From positions 107,423,850 to 107,487,849 of the forward strand of contig JBAIZL010000001.1 of the NCBI GenBank assembly GCA_036971475.1: a stretch of DNA of 64,000 nt. The letters are read 5' to 3'. This document shows positions 36,065 through 48,317 of the stretch, piece after piece; the first letter of the stretch is position 1; each line of letters opens with the position of its first letter. The notes under the pieces were generated by a model. It saw nothing but the letters and a program-made list of their open reading frames with translations, ran no database searches and was not told the origin of the DNA. The translations under genes were made by a program, and so were the position numbers. Source of the stretch: Prosapia bicincta. Taxonomy: Eukaryota > Arthropoda > Insecta > Hemiptera > Cercopidae.

Positions 36065-37397
36065 CGAGGGTGGTCCACAAAGTAACAGCCGTTTGGGCAT
36101 GGCGCGATAAGTAGTGGGGGTAGCGCCGCCATTCTCACATCGGTGTGCGCAGCCGTTCAGTACGCTTCTAGCTGTGCAAGGGAGAGTATCGTGCGATCGC
36201 GCATTCTTTTGTTATAACGTTAAAACATGAGTGCCGCGATAGATAATCCCGCCAAGTGTGAAGTGCGAGGTGTAATAAGATTTCTGTGGTCGAAAAGTTA
36301 CACAGCAGCTGAAATTCATCGTGAATTGAGTGCGGTGTATGGCCCAAACATTATGAGCGAAGGTGTAGTCCGTCAATGGGTTCGTTTTTTTAAAAATGGA
36401 AGAACGAACGTTCACAATGAAGACCGGAGTGGCAGGCCATCTTTCGTCAGTGATGACTTGGTGAACAAAATGAATGAGAAAATTAGCGAGAACCGTCGCT
36501 TCACAATCTCGGAACTTTCAGATCATTTTCCTGAAATTTCTCAAAGTCTTGTCCATGAGATAGTGACAGAAAAACTAGGCTATCACAAGTTATGTTCTCG
36601 TTTGATTCCAAAAGTGCTCACTGATGATCACAATATGGAAAGAATGAGTTCTGCCATAGACTTTCTTACTCGGTATGACGTTGAAGGAGAAACATTTTTG
36701 AACAGGATCGTTACAGGAGATGAGACTTGGGTATCCTATGTGAATGATGAAACAAAACAACAGTCAATGTAATGGGGTCATACCGCTTCGCCAAGCAAGC
36801 CAAAGAAAGCTCGCCAACCCTTTACAGCGAGAAAATTGATGGCTACAGTTTTTTGGGATGCTAAGGGCATCTTGCTCGTTGAATTTATGGAGCGTGGTAC
36901 GACCATTACAGCTGCAGCTTATTGTGAAACCTTAAAACGGCTACGACAAGCGATTCAAAACAAGCTTCGTGGTCTTCTGACATCTGGCATTGTGTTTGTC
37001 CATGACAATGCCCGTCCTCACACAGCTCAAAAAACAACTGAACTTTTGGAAAAGTTCAAATGGGACGTTTCTGACCAATACCCCCCCCCCCTACAGCCCG
37101 GACTTGGCTCCCACTGATTTCTATCTTTTCCCATACATGAAGCGGTGGCTTGCATCTCAGAGGTTTGCGAGTAATGAAGAGCTTCAAAACACTGTGACTG
37201 GCTGGCTACGTTCTCAGGCGGCAGATTTTTTTAAAGACGGAATTACAAAAACTGTTAAAAGATATGATAAATGCTTGAATTTTTTTGGTGAATATGTAGA
37301 AAAGTAGAGACAAGCTGTAGTTTTAACATGTATATAATAAAATTTTTGTATCTCAACTGGTTTATTTTTTATTTCGAAACTTTGTGGACCACCCTCG
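36065..37397 (+). mobile_element. Full-length mariner element
   Basis: Perfect 19-bp terminal inverted repeats CGAGGGTGGTCCACAAAGT lie at 36065-36083 and, inverted, at 37379-37397. TA flanks both ends (36063-36064 and 37398-37399). The 1,333-bp length is standard for mariner. Perfect termini and an almost intact gene indicate a relatively recent insertion. Confidence 0.95.
36227..37307 (+). pseudogene. Mariner transposase with one nonsense codon and one frameshift
   Basis: The start ATG (MSAAIDNPAKCEVRG) opens 181 codons with the two helix-turn-helix regions (WSKSYTAAEIHREL; VVRQWVRFFKNGR) and the first catalytic Asp in TGDETWV, residue 165. A TAA at 36770-36772 then interrupts the frame just before WGHT. 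Reading continues in the same frame through VHDNARPHTA (second Asp). A run of 11 C at 37081-37091 shifts the frame, and PYSPDLAPTDFYLF (third Asp, DD34D spacing) follows in another frame to a stop at 37305-37307. Without the two lesions the length would be close to the family's usual 345-360 residues. The enzyme would cut and paste the element at TA sites; this copy cannot make it as it stands. Confidence 0.95.
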
Positions 37398-37399
37398 TA

Positions 37400-38745
37400 T
37401 AACCTTAAACTGTTGCCATGGTTACCACAAAATATCATAAATAGTGCTGTAAGGTTAAAAATGAATGAATCAAATAGAATAAACAAACTGGAAATAAGCA
37501 AAGAACAACAACATTTTTCTTTTTGACCTCAGTAAGAATTTACTTTTCAGAAAAAATTTGTTATGTTACTTGTTTATGATCTAGTTGTGGCTTCAAAACA
37601 AAAATGTCAAGAAATATTTTAGTTAAAAATTTGTAAAACCAACATGATTATAACAGGAAATTTTAAAAAGTGTTCATTTAAAACTAAAAAGATATTTACA
37701 CATACATACATACATGTTTTATATACACATTTGAAAATTAAATATGGTGAAAGATTTCTTGTGTAATCTGCGTCATATGGTTTTAAAGTATAAATCACAG
37801 AAATAGAAAATATATATTGACAGAGAGGTTAACTGTAGATGACAATTAAAGCTAGTCAAAGTCACTTGAAATTTAGTTAATGGAAAATTGAAGTACTGTA
37901 TGATAAGTTTTATCATAAAAGTATTTTACAAAGAAAAACCTTGAACTATATTTCACATTAATTTATGACAACATGATTATGATTCTTCAGCTCTTTCAAT
38001 TAACTCATGGATACATAATTTTGAATAGGTTTACCAATAAAATATAAATAATGAGGTCGTAATACAGTAAAAACTGTCTGAAACGTGGCTTTTATACAAC
38101 ACAAACAGCTCAAATAGAAAATAAATTTTGTAGTCCAATGATGTAAAATTATATTCTAAAACCGAAAACTCCTAAAAAGGATAAACAGAATAATATAGCC
38201 TGCTTAAACTAAAAGAAATGTTAATTTTTAGAGTAATTGCAAGTAAGTTCTATCATATCAATTTTAATTTTACCACAGTAACAGTAAGCAATCAGTTATA
38301 CAAGCCATTTCTTAAACACGGGTTAAAATATTCTCACTCATCACTACCTATTTTTTTAGCCTACCCGAAATATTTTCAAAATGTGTTTGTACCTCTATTT
38401 TGAGACAGATATGCTGAGAAAAAAGGGCATGTCATATAAGAGAAAATACGAATGTATAGTATTTTAGAATACTATACACAGTTAGCTGGATAAATTCCTT
38501 TTTTGCATTTATTCATTATCACATAATTTTTAGCCGATATAGAATGTTTAAGCCCCTTAACAGACTACTGTCTATTTATAATTACAGGAAAGTACTACTT
38601 ACACACCTTTACAAATTGTTCCCTCACTCTTAGTTTTATATTGAAAAGTAATCAGAAAACAGAGTGAATGTATTGTGTAATTCTTTAGTTTAGTTATGTT
38701 TTTCCTATGAATTGATAATGTCTTATGTTGGATAATGTTGTCTTA
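37400..38745. other. AT-rich stretch without recognisable genes
   Basis: Nothing was recognised between the mariner and the second Tigger. Confidence 0.5.
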
Positions 38746-38749
38746 AGGC

Positions 38750-40110
38750 TCTTAAGTTAGAGGATAAAATTAAAATGCTTGACAAACATGAAAAAAGGAA
38801 ACAGCTAGTGAATTCACTAGTTGCGTCATTTGGATCTAGAAAACTCAAATTTATAACATTGTTAAAAGCAAAATCAAAATCAGAGAGGAATGGTTGAAAC
38901 CAAAAACAGGATATGTGAAACCACAGATAATGATATGAAAATTTTTACGTGTTTGAATGCTTTGCGAGTGCTTGTACAAAATGTGTTTCTATTTCTGGAC
39001 CAATGATTCAAGCTGAAGCATTACCAATAGTGGTAAAATTAGAAAAGAATAATCCCATGCTGTCTAATGGTTGGCTGATGAGTTTTAAAAATCCCCTAAA
39101 CATTGTTTTTACTCAGTGTGCACCAAAGCCAATAATGTCAGTATGCAAACTGTAGAATATGGGAAATAAAAAATTCCGAGTCTGGTTGAGGGATATGAAC
39201 CAAGAACATATACAATACTAACAAAAAAGTTGCTTTTGTTACTAACAGTTTGTGATGAAAAATGCATCATTGGTAAAACATTTAAAGAAAGACATACTGT
39301 ATTCATTTGTGTAAACATGGATGGAGAAATTGAGAAATCAATAGTGTTAAGAAAAACAGCTTGTACCAGATCTTTTATCCCAGTGCTTTGGTGACTTATT
39401 AATAAATGACTGGATGACTAGTTTAATTACGGATGACTGGCTACATATTTTATTCGAAAATAAAAGTGCAGGCCATGTTATTCTTAGATAATGCTACCTA
39501 CCCCCTAAAGATTTAATTGTCTAAGGTGAAACTGCTGTATTTCCCCCTAAAACACTACTTCAATTACATAGCTTATGGATCAGAATGTATTTATTAGTTT
39601 CTGAAATTAGTACCTCTTTATGTGTTTAGGATTCATAAAGGAAGTTGATATGAAAAGCTGTCAATTCAACCCACAAAGCCAAGAAGAAATTTCTTCATAA
39701 AAACTATAAAAAATGGATTACAAAGCTGATTTCCCTCCAAAACCCAGAAGAGAAGTTATTCACAGAATATAATTGGGATATTGCAGCAAAAATTTTAAAA
39801 GATATCTGATCTTTGTAAGCAGGGAGAGCTACTAGTCAAGGCAGCAGATATTGTGAATTTTGACCTTGAACTTGTCAGATCAGAAAACATTTAGAGTGCA
39901 TCTAATATTACAGCTGGTGAAGGTGATGAAAATGAAGTAACAGAAGATACTGATAAAGATGACATTGATGACATCAAAGGGAATTGAAGACTTGTATTTT
40001 TGCAGAAGGATTATTTGTTATCGATGACCTGGATGAATTTTCGCTTCAAAAAAAATGTTTCAAAGCAAGGAGAAAAGGTGGTTCAGCATTCCATAGTGAA
40101 AACGTTGTGG
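38750..40110 (+). pseudogene. Tigger/jerky-type transposase remnant
   Basis: The plus strand opens with a psq-like helix-turn-helix piece (LEDKIKMLDKHEKRKQLVNS, 38758-38820). Next is the CENP-B-type DNA-binding segment at 38949-39100 (SISGPMIQAEALPIV, then NGWLMSFKNPLNIVF). A decayed DDE region follows near 39370-39560 (NDWMTSLITDDWLHILFENK, then FPPKTLLQLHSLW), and an acidic tail with DTDKDDIDDIKGN lies near 39940-39985. The order fits Tigger/pogo transposases. Stops and frameshifts are frequent. Terminal repeats were not found. A host-domesticated gene is unlikely given the damage. Confidence 0.7.
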
Positions 40111-40149
40111 CAACAAACTTTACAGGAGGAGCGGAGACAGAGAAACTAA

Positions 40150-43040
40150 GCTGAAACTGTAAGTACAGTGAAAAATAAAATCATTTAGTTTTACAGATGG
40201 TTTTTCATTTAAAAATTTTCTTAAGAGATTTATAATGGCACAGCACAGATAAACACGATTATCGTCTGTATTTAAACACAAAGCTGTATAAAAAAAACCT
40301 GTTGAAAAAAAAACAGCTATGGCAGCTATGATCAGATTTTGTTTTAGGCAGTTTTTCCTGTCTGTGATATCCTCTTGTATGGTCATCGAAGTGACAACCT
40401 TTATGCAAAATTTAGTGGATGTAATCCTTAAGAAAAAATAACTAAAAGCCAAGTTTTGGGGAGCAATAATTACTAATATCACCATTCAATTATTCAAGCA
40501 ATGTTACAGTTTCAGTAACATGAGGAATTTCAGCAAATGTTAGACGCTAACCTAAAAGGTGTTTTTTTTATAATGGTACTTTTATTTTATTACCAACCAC
40601 ATTTTTAAAATAAAAAAATGTATTTACAAGAGTTTCATTTTATAAATTACCTATTTTTTAAACCAAATTATTCTTCATAATAAAATTATTCTTCTTTATA
40701 AATATAAAGAGGTTTTCAATGCCCTGTCCAACAGACAGGCTCTTAATTTAAAGTGTTTGTTTTTCTGAACTACACTACAAAAATATTTTTGTGAAAATTG
40801 AATTTATTTAGTTCTCTAAAGTAATTACAAACAAAAATTAACTGAATACTAGATTAAAAATATCGTATCTGAACATTTACCAATAAAGTCGTCCCAGATT
40901 TGATATAATTCATGAACCTATTGAAAATCAAAATAAAAATAAAGTTCTTTTATGAAGAAAACCTAATTTTAATTGGTTGCTATAGTTCAAGAATTTCCAT
41001 TTAGTTTTATAGTAGTTGACCTACATACAATAGCAAAATGTTTAAACATCCATACATTTTTTCATTAAAATATTATTTTTGTGTTTCAAAAACCACACAT
41101 CTTAATTATTTCATCCATTTTAAAAAAATATAAATTAGAACTGATAAACATTGTTAGAATTTCTGAAGTATTAATGTTTTAAGATTAAAAACATTTTATT
41201 TTAATATGTTTTGATATAACTTCACATAATATGAGCATGATTGTTCAATATTTATTAAACCTCTACATATAAAATCAAATATATTTTGTAAAAACAAAAA
41301 AATAATAAATATGAAAACAAATCTAAGTTTCACACGCACCAGCTGTTCACTCCCTCCATGTAAATACATCTTATTTATTTGAATTATTTTATTGATTCCA
41401 GAAATAGGTCAAATGTTTTCCCTAACAATAAAATATTTTCCTTTACATACATTGATTGTACATGAAATAGCACTAAAAGTCAAAGTGATTAAGCAGCATT
41501 TACAAAGTGTCCACTTGTAATGAACAAAGTGTAAAAGCACTTTTGGGGAAAAAGAACAATAGGAGAGTTTAATGAGAGAGTTCATAGGTTATCTTATTCT
41601 AAAGCAAAAATAAGATTTACATTTTTCTGGTTCAACACTACAGTCCAATGGAAACACTAAATGAGTAAAAATATAATTATTTTATCACTCAGTAACATAT
41701 AAAATTACAAAATGATTTACAATCCTCAGTTCCTAAAAGTTATTAAGGTAATAAATTATAAGTAAGGTAATTATAAATCTTTGAAAAGACATAGGAAGTT
41801 ATACTCATTTCCTCCAAAAACATCACAAAAACAGGTTGAGAAACAATTTACGAGTAAAAAATTTCAAATGCAAACTATTCTTCCATTTAGGTGACCTATA
41901 CAGTAGGTTTTTATCATATGAACAGAGCTTAATCATACACACCTACAAAATGATTAAAAGAAGATTAACCATGAGCTGGATCAACTGTTATTGGAAAAAT
42001 ATCAGGTCATAAGATAAAAATATAACATGATAGTTTCAAGATAAGTGTTTGATCAGTGACCAAATAAAAAGTTAGAAAAGAAAACTAGTAAAATAAGTGG
42101 CCAAAAATAAACATTGATTTGCAGAACAAGTAATAGTTTACTCTACACTCTTAATAGAATTGGTTTTCTTCTTTGATCAACCAATTAAATTAAAATAATT
42201 AACTAAAGTTTAGATCTTAAACTTTTCATTTGTATTTCTTTATTATAAAACTATTTAAAACTTTTTGTCTTAGATGATTTAAAAATAACTAATATTCCCA
42301 TTACAATAAAAATGTACACACCAGATTTAAAATCTGAAAAAAAATCACATCTCCTTTCAAGTGGGTGGACATCATAAGACTACAATACCAAAGCAACCTA
42401 TTATTTGCCCTTTTCTAAAAAATCCTACTTGTACATCTATATTGTACAAATGAAATTGATACAGTTCCCCCCCCCCCCCATTTATGTTCATTATTCCAGA
42501 AAAACATAATCTAATCAATGTTTTATGACAAACATCTCTAATCTAATCCCTTTTGATAACTAGCCTGGCAACATCAAAAATAGCTTCAATAGTTTTTATT
42601 GTAAATCATGCTTTCTTACTCAACAATATACTAACTGAATCATATTAAATGCCTTGTAATCACTGTATAAGCGAACAAAAAATTCACAATTTAGTGTAAA
42701 AGAAAATTAAAACCTCCGTGTGAACAGTTTTTGGCAGCCTTTACTTGCACTGAAGTAAAGGAAACTTTGAAATGTTTTCAGTTACTGACAAAAACTCTAA
42801 CAGTGAATCAATTAACACAACTACTTCCACAAAATTTTGTTTTTAAGAGCACTGTTCCTCTTATGGACAAAAAGGATGTATTTTAAAATGTTCTTTCTAT
42901 GTAAAAAAACACAGAGCCTTTTCTTGTTTTCCAGAGTCTGAGCTTTTTATAAAATAAAAAATTCTCAACTTATTTAAACATTTTCACACATTGTACTTTA
43001 TACAATTCTTCAAACAAAAAATTTACTTTTTATCTGTTAT
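40150..43040. other. AT-rich stretch without recognisable genes
   Basis: A 121-codon minus-strand frame at 40120-40485 is the longest unassigned frame here. It has no recognisable motif and partly overlaps the Tigger 3' region. A poly-C run lies at 42467-42479. Confidence 0.5.
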
Positions 43041-43049
43041 GGATAGTAC

Positions 43050-43380
43050 ACTCCTTACACACTACATAAAATCATTGCATTGCAGTACAATCCCACATAC
43101 AAATAAAATCATTGCATTGCAGTACGTTCCCACTACAAATAAAATCATTGCATTGTAGTACATTCCCACATACAAATAAAATCATTGCATTGTAGTACAT
43201 TCCCAGACACAAATAAAATTATTACATTGTAGTATATTCCCAAATACAAATATAATCATTGCATTGTAGTACATTCCTATATACAAATAAAATCATTGCA
43301 TTTTAGTACATTCCCACATACAAATAAAATCATTATTTTAGTACATTCCACACATACAAATAAAATCACTGCACAAATAA
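43050..43380 (+). repeat. Minisatellite of about 37-bp units
   Basis: About nine imperfect copies of AAATAAAATCATTGCATTGT plus AGTACATTCCCACATAC stand head to tail. The last copies are shortened. It directly precedes an inverted-ended PLE fragment. Confidence 0.95.
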
Positions 43381-43499
43381 CTATTACAGACAGTGTAGTA
43401 TCCACCACAATAATAAAAACTTGTTATATTAAATATTGAAATCGTGTTGCTGTTCATGACGAGCTGGTTGTTAATTACTTATTACACGTTTGATATTAC

Positions 43500-43521
43500 T
43501 TTCGTCTTACGACTTCTTCAG
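43500..43521 (-). ncRNA. Hammerhead-like core at PLE 3' end
   Basis: On the minus strand CTGAAGA (43521-43515), which fits the CUGANGA consensus, is followed by AGTC-GTAA-GAC as a short stem II with tetraloop and then GAAA (43503-43500). This satisfies the core sequence of a hammerhead. Stems I and III are unproven. The core overlaps the final codons of the endonuclease frame. Confidence 0.45.
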
Positions 43522-43920
43522 CCTTATATTTCTCCCGCTAGGATTGCCGCAGATATGCTTTTTGGTACCAATTTTGTAAAAGTTAGAAGTGATGGGATAG
43601 AAGAGTATGTGTGATCTGTGTCGTGTTTGTTCATTTAGGATGTCATTTTTATTTGTGCTACTATGTTTGTATATTTCATATTGTCCTAGTGTGTTTAATG
43701 TATGGCCTTTGTTGCATGTGTGGAGGATACTCATGTTATTTTCCATACTATTGCATGAGAGTTTAGTGTCCATAGGGTAATTTGCAAAGGTGGATTCAAT
43801 AGTAGTATGCAGTGCATTTTTTGTTCTTTATATCTTTCGGTGAAAGATCTGCCTTTTTGTGCAATATAGAACTTATTACAGTTGTTGCATTGTAGTTTGT
43901 ATTCCTGGATTATTGTATGT
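43507..43920 (-). pseudogene. PLE GIY-YIG endonuclease, C-terminal half of element
   Basis: Reading the minus strand from about 43905, the nuclease core is GI-(one base lost)-YKLQCNNCNKFYIAQKGRSF, then TERYKEQK. The YIGQ motif reads YIAQ. After a frame change, an 88-codon open piece (43773-43507) gives MSILHTCNKGHTLNTLGQYE and IYKHSSTNKNDILNEQT, the normal PLE C-terminal pattern. The one-base loss and the Gly-to-Ala change argue against activity. The last codons overlap a hammerhead-like core. Confidence 0.75.
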
Positions 43921-44174
43921 GTTGGTGTTGTTATTAATGTTGTGTCTGATAGCCGTTTGGCTTTTATTTGTTGTTCTGTAAGCTACATTGTATCCTACTT
44001 TCTTGATCTGGTATGATATTTTGAGTTTGTGTATGCGAGTGTGATGAATTTTTTGTGTGTTTGTGTTCTTTTTTGTTCATGTTGTTATAGTTAACAGAAT
44101 GTCCGGTCGCAAGTAATGACAAAGTGCAATAAGTGATTAACAACCAGCTCGTCCAGAAAAACAAGATTTCGAAA

Positions 44175-45990
44175 TAAATGATAAAATGAAAGAAACATAT
44201 TATCAAGATAAAGGTTTATTACTTATAAATTATCTCTTACTAAAATAAATTTTGATTTATTTATAAAACCCAAAATTCTCCTATGAGAATTTAAATTACC
44301 ATTCTTATACCCCACAAAAGTCAATAAAAAGTTTAACATTTTTTATAACTGTCTACAATTTTTTTTTACCACCCACAATGCAGAGACTATTTTATAAACT
44401 ATTCTAAAGTGTTATCCCCTGCAGACAAATAAAATCCTCATACTGATCTGTATATATTTTGTTTCAGTATATTTCTGCATATACTATACATATTTTGTAT
44501 CCTAACTTTTTTTACATATATATTAACTACGCAAAATTTGATCATACAAAATGACAAAAAATCAGTAGGAGGTAGGTTGTGTTTTTCTATACTATTATAG
44601 TAACTTGTGCATAATTATTATTTTAGTATATTATTGTTTTATATTAATTGTTTGAAAACAATAAACAAAACTTTATTTAGAAAACAATTTGTGTTTGAAT
44701 TTGTCAGATTCTGTGCTGTAATATGTGTTGATGTAATGTATATGTAAATATACAACACATATATTGTTTAGCTTTCAAGAAATTTGTAAAGTACATTCCA
44801 GCTCTGAAATATGTTTTTGACTAAAACACTCATTACTTATGAATAATGTTTAACCCTTATGAGCTATTCTTTATAACAAACACTCATATAAATAATGTAA
44901 ATGCTTGTACAAAAATGTAAGCATAAACCTTTTACCTTTTTGCAAGTTTGTAAATTTTAAAAAATGTGGGTTTGGTATGTGCATATAAATTTTTTTTCAA
45001 AGTCAGACTTATTTATATATGACTCTTATTTACAAAATGAGTGCAATGAAATTTTCTATCGTCACGGTAGCATTTAACAAATAAGAAACTAACATACAAT
45101 AATCATCTACAGTTTCCTATTTTCACAGGTAATTTTTTACATAGCCTAGATGGGAAGTTTAAGACTTATATCTAACCCTTCTCCACCCTTTTTACACAAT
45201 GAACTCTGTGACATCATTAGCGACATCATTATGTTCAAAACCTACAGTAGAGATAAGTACTAACAGAAAGCCTAATTTTACATAGCTCCTGTTTACTAAT
45301 TGTCACTACTGGACTACAACTACAAGGGATTTTTAGTAAAACTGAATAGAATACCTCTTTCCAAAAAATTAATTTATTAAATGATTACATAATACATTGG
45401 CATTACGTAATCATTTAATAAATTCATACATTGTACAAACTGTTAAATTATACAAGATTTCACATACAGGACTAAGGGGGTGTAAAAAAAACATTTAATT
45501 AACTATTTTCAAAATTATTACCAAATTTATCAAATATCAAGTTAATAGAAAATAACTCTTAAAATGGTATATTTTAGACAAATGAATGTAAATTTTTTTT
45601 CAAAATAATGTCAACTTTATATTCATTATTTAAATTTCAAAATAACAAACAGAATTGGCAATTGCTAGAATTACTTAACCCTTGTTTACTGTAGCACTAA
45701 AATGTTACACAATTACATTCCAAGATATTTAATATAATGTTTAAGTTTTTTTTATAGATACTTTTTTGTATCAAATATTTAGTAACTTCTAAAGGTGTAA
45801 TATATTTATAACCAAATTTTAAAATATTATGTACAGAGTATATAACAAATATATGTTAATTGGGTTTAAAATTGGAGTAAAAAATTGTAAAAATCCAAAA
45901 TAATCATGTATTTTATTAGTGTAATGAAAATACAATAATAAGTGCATTCAGTATAATACTTAAGAAGTCATTCTGCCAATCTGACATTGT
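44175..45990. other. AT-rich stretch without recognisable genes
   Basis: Apart from the small hairpin at 45371-45424, no feature was recognised. Confidence 0.5.
45371..45424. repeat. Perfect 18-bp inverted repeat
   Basis: AATTTATTAAATGATTAC and its exact complement flank an 18-base spacer. Possibly a small MITE remnant. Confidence 0.85.
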
Positions 45991-45996
45991 CTGAAA

Positions 45997-46108
45997 CAGG
46001 GGTTCCCAAACCTATTGGCCTAAATGCCCCTTCTCTTGAGATGAAATTCTCCCACACCCCCTCCACTTTATACTATAAATAAACAGTATAGGCATATGAA
46101 AAAGAATC

Positions 46109-46156
<48 letters not shown>

Positions 46157-46408
46157 TGATACGTATTCCTTCACGGATGGAAAAATATGATGAATAGTTA
46201 CTATCTGGAGTACATCTGTTCATTCTGCAGTCCATAAATTCGCAATTCCGACGTTTCGCTAGAATCTCATCCAGCAATGACGAGGTGAACCCAGCAACAG
46301 TAGAAGAGCGAGAGATGGATGAGATGCTGGATGAGATTCTAGCGAAACGTCGGAATTGCGAATTTATGGACTGCAGAATGAACGGATGTACTCCAGATAG
46401 TAACTATT

Positions 46409-46449
<41 letters not shown>

Positions 46450-46731
46450 CAATCAAAAGACACACGGTATAACATTTCAAGTTTTAATTTGCAAGGTAAA
46501 TTTTAACTGACAATAGAAAAATCTGTTGGTGAGATGCTTGAGCTTGCATTTTCTACACTAACATCCCTATTTAAGGTTGATTTTAGTAAGGGCACAATCC
46601 AAGTCATTAGAAACGCCAAGCTTGTTCCTATAATATTAAATATTTTTAATTAATTTGATCAATTTCCAACTGGTCTTGCGCCCCCCTGACGCCTTTCCCC
46701 TCCCCAAGGGCCTCCAGTTTGGGAACCCATC
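45997..46731. mobile_element. hAT-type MITE
   Basis: The left end is CAGGGGTTCCCAAACC and the right end on the minus strand GATGGGTTCCCAAACTGG, a classic hAT terminal pattern. Flanking 8-mers GTCTGAAA (45989-45996) and GTCTAAAA (46732-46739) match at seven of eight positions, as expected for an aged 8-bp target duplication. There is no transposase inside. A long palindrome bounded by AT repeats was inserted into its middle. Confidence 0.85.
46126..46444. repeat. Palindrome with hammerhead-like core, inside hAT MITE
   Basis: Arms of 88 bp (46189-46276 and 46325-46412) match with one mismatch that I saw, around a 48-base loop. TA microsatellite tracts lie outside (46126-46154 and 46413-46444). 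The right arm carries CTGGATGAGATTCTAGCGAA then ACGTC, one inserted G away from a CUGAUGAG...CGAAACGUC hammerhead pattern. The architecture matches the palindromes at 18085-18625 although the sequence differs. Confidence 0.85.
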
Positions 46732-46739
46732 GTCTAAAA

Positions 46740-48310
46740 CAACAAAGTCCTACAACGTTCCTGAACTACAGTTGACTGATAGATTAAATTAATGACTCAA
46801 ACATCAAAAAGTAAACCATTTTCATGATTTTTCCTTCTAACAATCGAAAATGTTTGAAGATCCAAATCTTCTAGTTTAGCCCTTACATCTTTCCAGGAAT
46901 TGGTTAACCTTTATAGCATCAAGCAAGTTGATATTTAAATTACCATCATAACCGAATAGGTTAAATAGAACCATCTATTTATATGGTTCTTTTATCTACG
47001 AAGTATTTATGAGATGACAATAAATTTTGCATGCTATTTTGTTTCATTGGAAGCTGATATGTTGGCTGTTTAGAAACAAAACCTTTTTGTTTTAAAGGTA
47101 AATAATTACAAGATTTGGAGGATAGTTGACCACTAAGAGTGTGATTTCCTTCTCTTTAAGTTCAGCATCCCATATCCTATATCTTTATCTCATTTTTAAA
47201 ATGTTGCAACGTCATCTCCATAATCTTCTTTCCTTTATAGCTGATGGGAAGTGTTTTGATAAAAGCAGTTATATGAACTTTCAAACACTTCTGATGTCCT
47301 TTTTATCGATCCTGTTATATTTTTTGCCACAAAGACAACTATTTATTCTCTAAAAAATTGTCTAACAATTTATTTTACTGTTCTGAATTTGAAAGTTCTC
47401 TAGCAGCATTAGTTGTTTGAATCTTAATATAAGAGTTGTTAACAAAAGATGTTTTCATAGAAAACTTAAGGTATTTTTCTCCAAATATCACACTTTCAAC
47501 ACAAGCCTTATACTCTCTAACTAGCTCTGTAATAACCTCGTTAACTGATTTCTCACAGGTTCCACTTGTTCAGTCACTCTTCCCATGTTTTAATGTATTT
47601 TAGACCAAATTGGGATACAAATAATTTCACTCTGATTTTAACCAGAGGTTCAGAGAAAGGCAATGGTTTATAAATAATTCATATGGTTCCAGATGATGGA
47701 CCATATGGTATGGTTCTTGATGGACCATAGATGATATGTTTCTAGCCATGCTCAATTGAGGAAAACACATTTATAGCAAAATATCCAATGGTTTCTTCTC
47801 TTTCATTTATGCACACATTAAGAATAAGTATGAGAGAAATTGAGTATAGTATTGAATGTGAATGATGTAATAGAGGTAACATTGTAATAAAATTCCTTGT
47901 ATTTTGCATCTAATTTTATAAAGGTCAAATAAAAAATTAAAAGAAAAATTTTAAATAAACCTAATGCTTACATAAAACTAAAAACTTTAATAAAATTTGG
48001 TAAATCGTATATAAATACTAGCCATAAATTTTCAGAAATAAAATATTGAAGGTAATAAGAGAAATTAATTCAGGTTCAGAGATGAATATTTGAGAAATCC
48101 TTAGATAAGTATAAACATAATGTTAAAAACAAAATATTTGGTTAACCTAGTGCAAATATAATCAAAGTGCTTTTATGACTCTCTTCAGTGTCTTAGATGA
48201 AATGGTAACATTGTAATAGATTTGACAACAGTGTACACTAAATATCATGTGTTTATTAACTTTTTCTAACTAAATTTGCTTGTTGTTATCATCTTGAATT
48301 CACTGAATTA
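46740..48310. other. Stretch with no assigned gene
   Basis: The part from 46830 to 47700 is slightly less AT-rich than its surroundings. On the minus strand short pieces look coding-like (VRVKLFVSQFGLKYIKTWEE) but no family was recognised. It could be an unidentified decayed transposon. Confidence 0.35.
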
Positions 48311-48317
48311 AATGATA

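Larger units (their letters stand above)
43440..44173 (-). mobile_element. PLE endonuclease fragment with inverted terminal repeats
   Basis: The left end (GACGAGCTGGTTGTTAATTA, 43459-43478) recurs inverted at the right end (TTAACAACCAGCTCGTC, 44138-44154). The arms extend to ACACGATTTC/CAAGATTTCG-like flanks. Between them, on the minus strand, lies a GIY-YIG endonuclease with its C terminus. Terminal repeats in inverted orientation around a truncated body are a known PLE habit. Another copy of the same terminal block lies at 63926-64000. Confidence 0.75.

Noticed and set aside
40120..40485. 121-codon minus-strand frame
   Set aside because: No motif, no splice context, overlaps a decayed Tigger 3' region; judged chance.
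43050..43380. CRISPR-like array
   Set aside because: The 37-bp units are contiguous and imperfect with no unique spacers; this is a minisatellite in eukaryotic DNA.
46830..47700. Decayed gene on the minus strand
   Set aside because: Short coding-like pieces are present, but no family or consistent frame could be identified.
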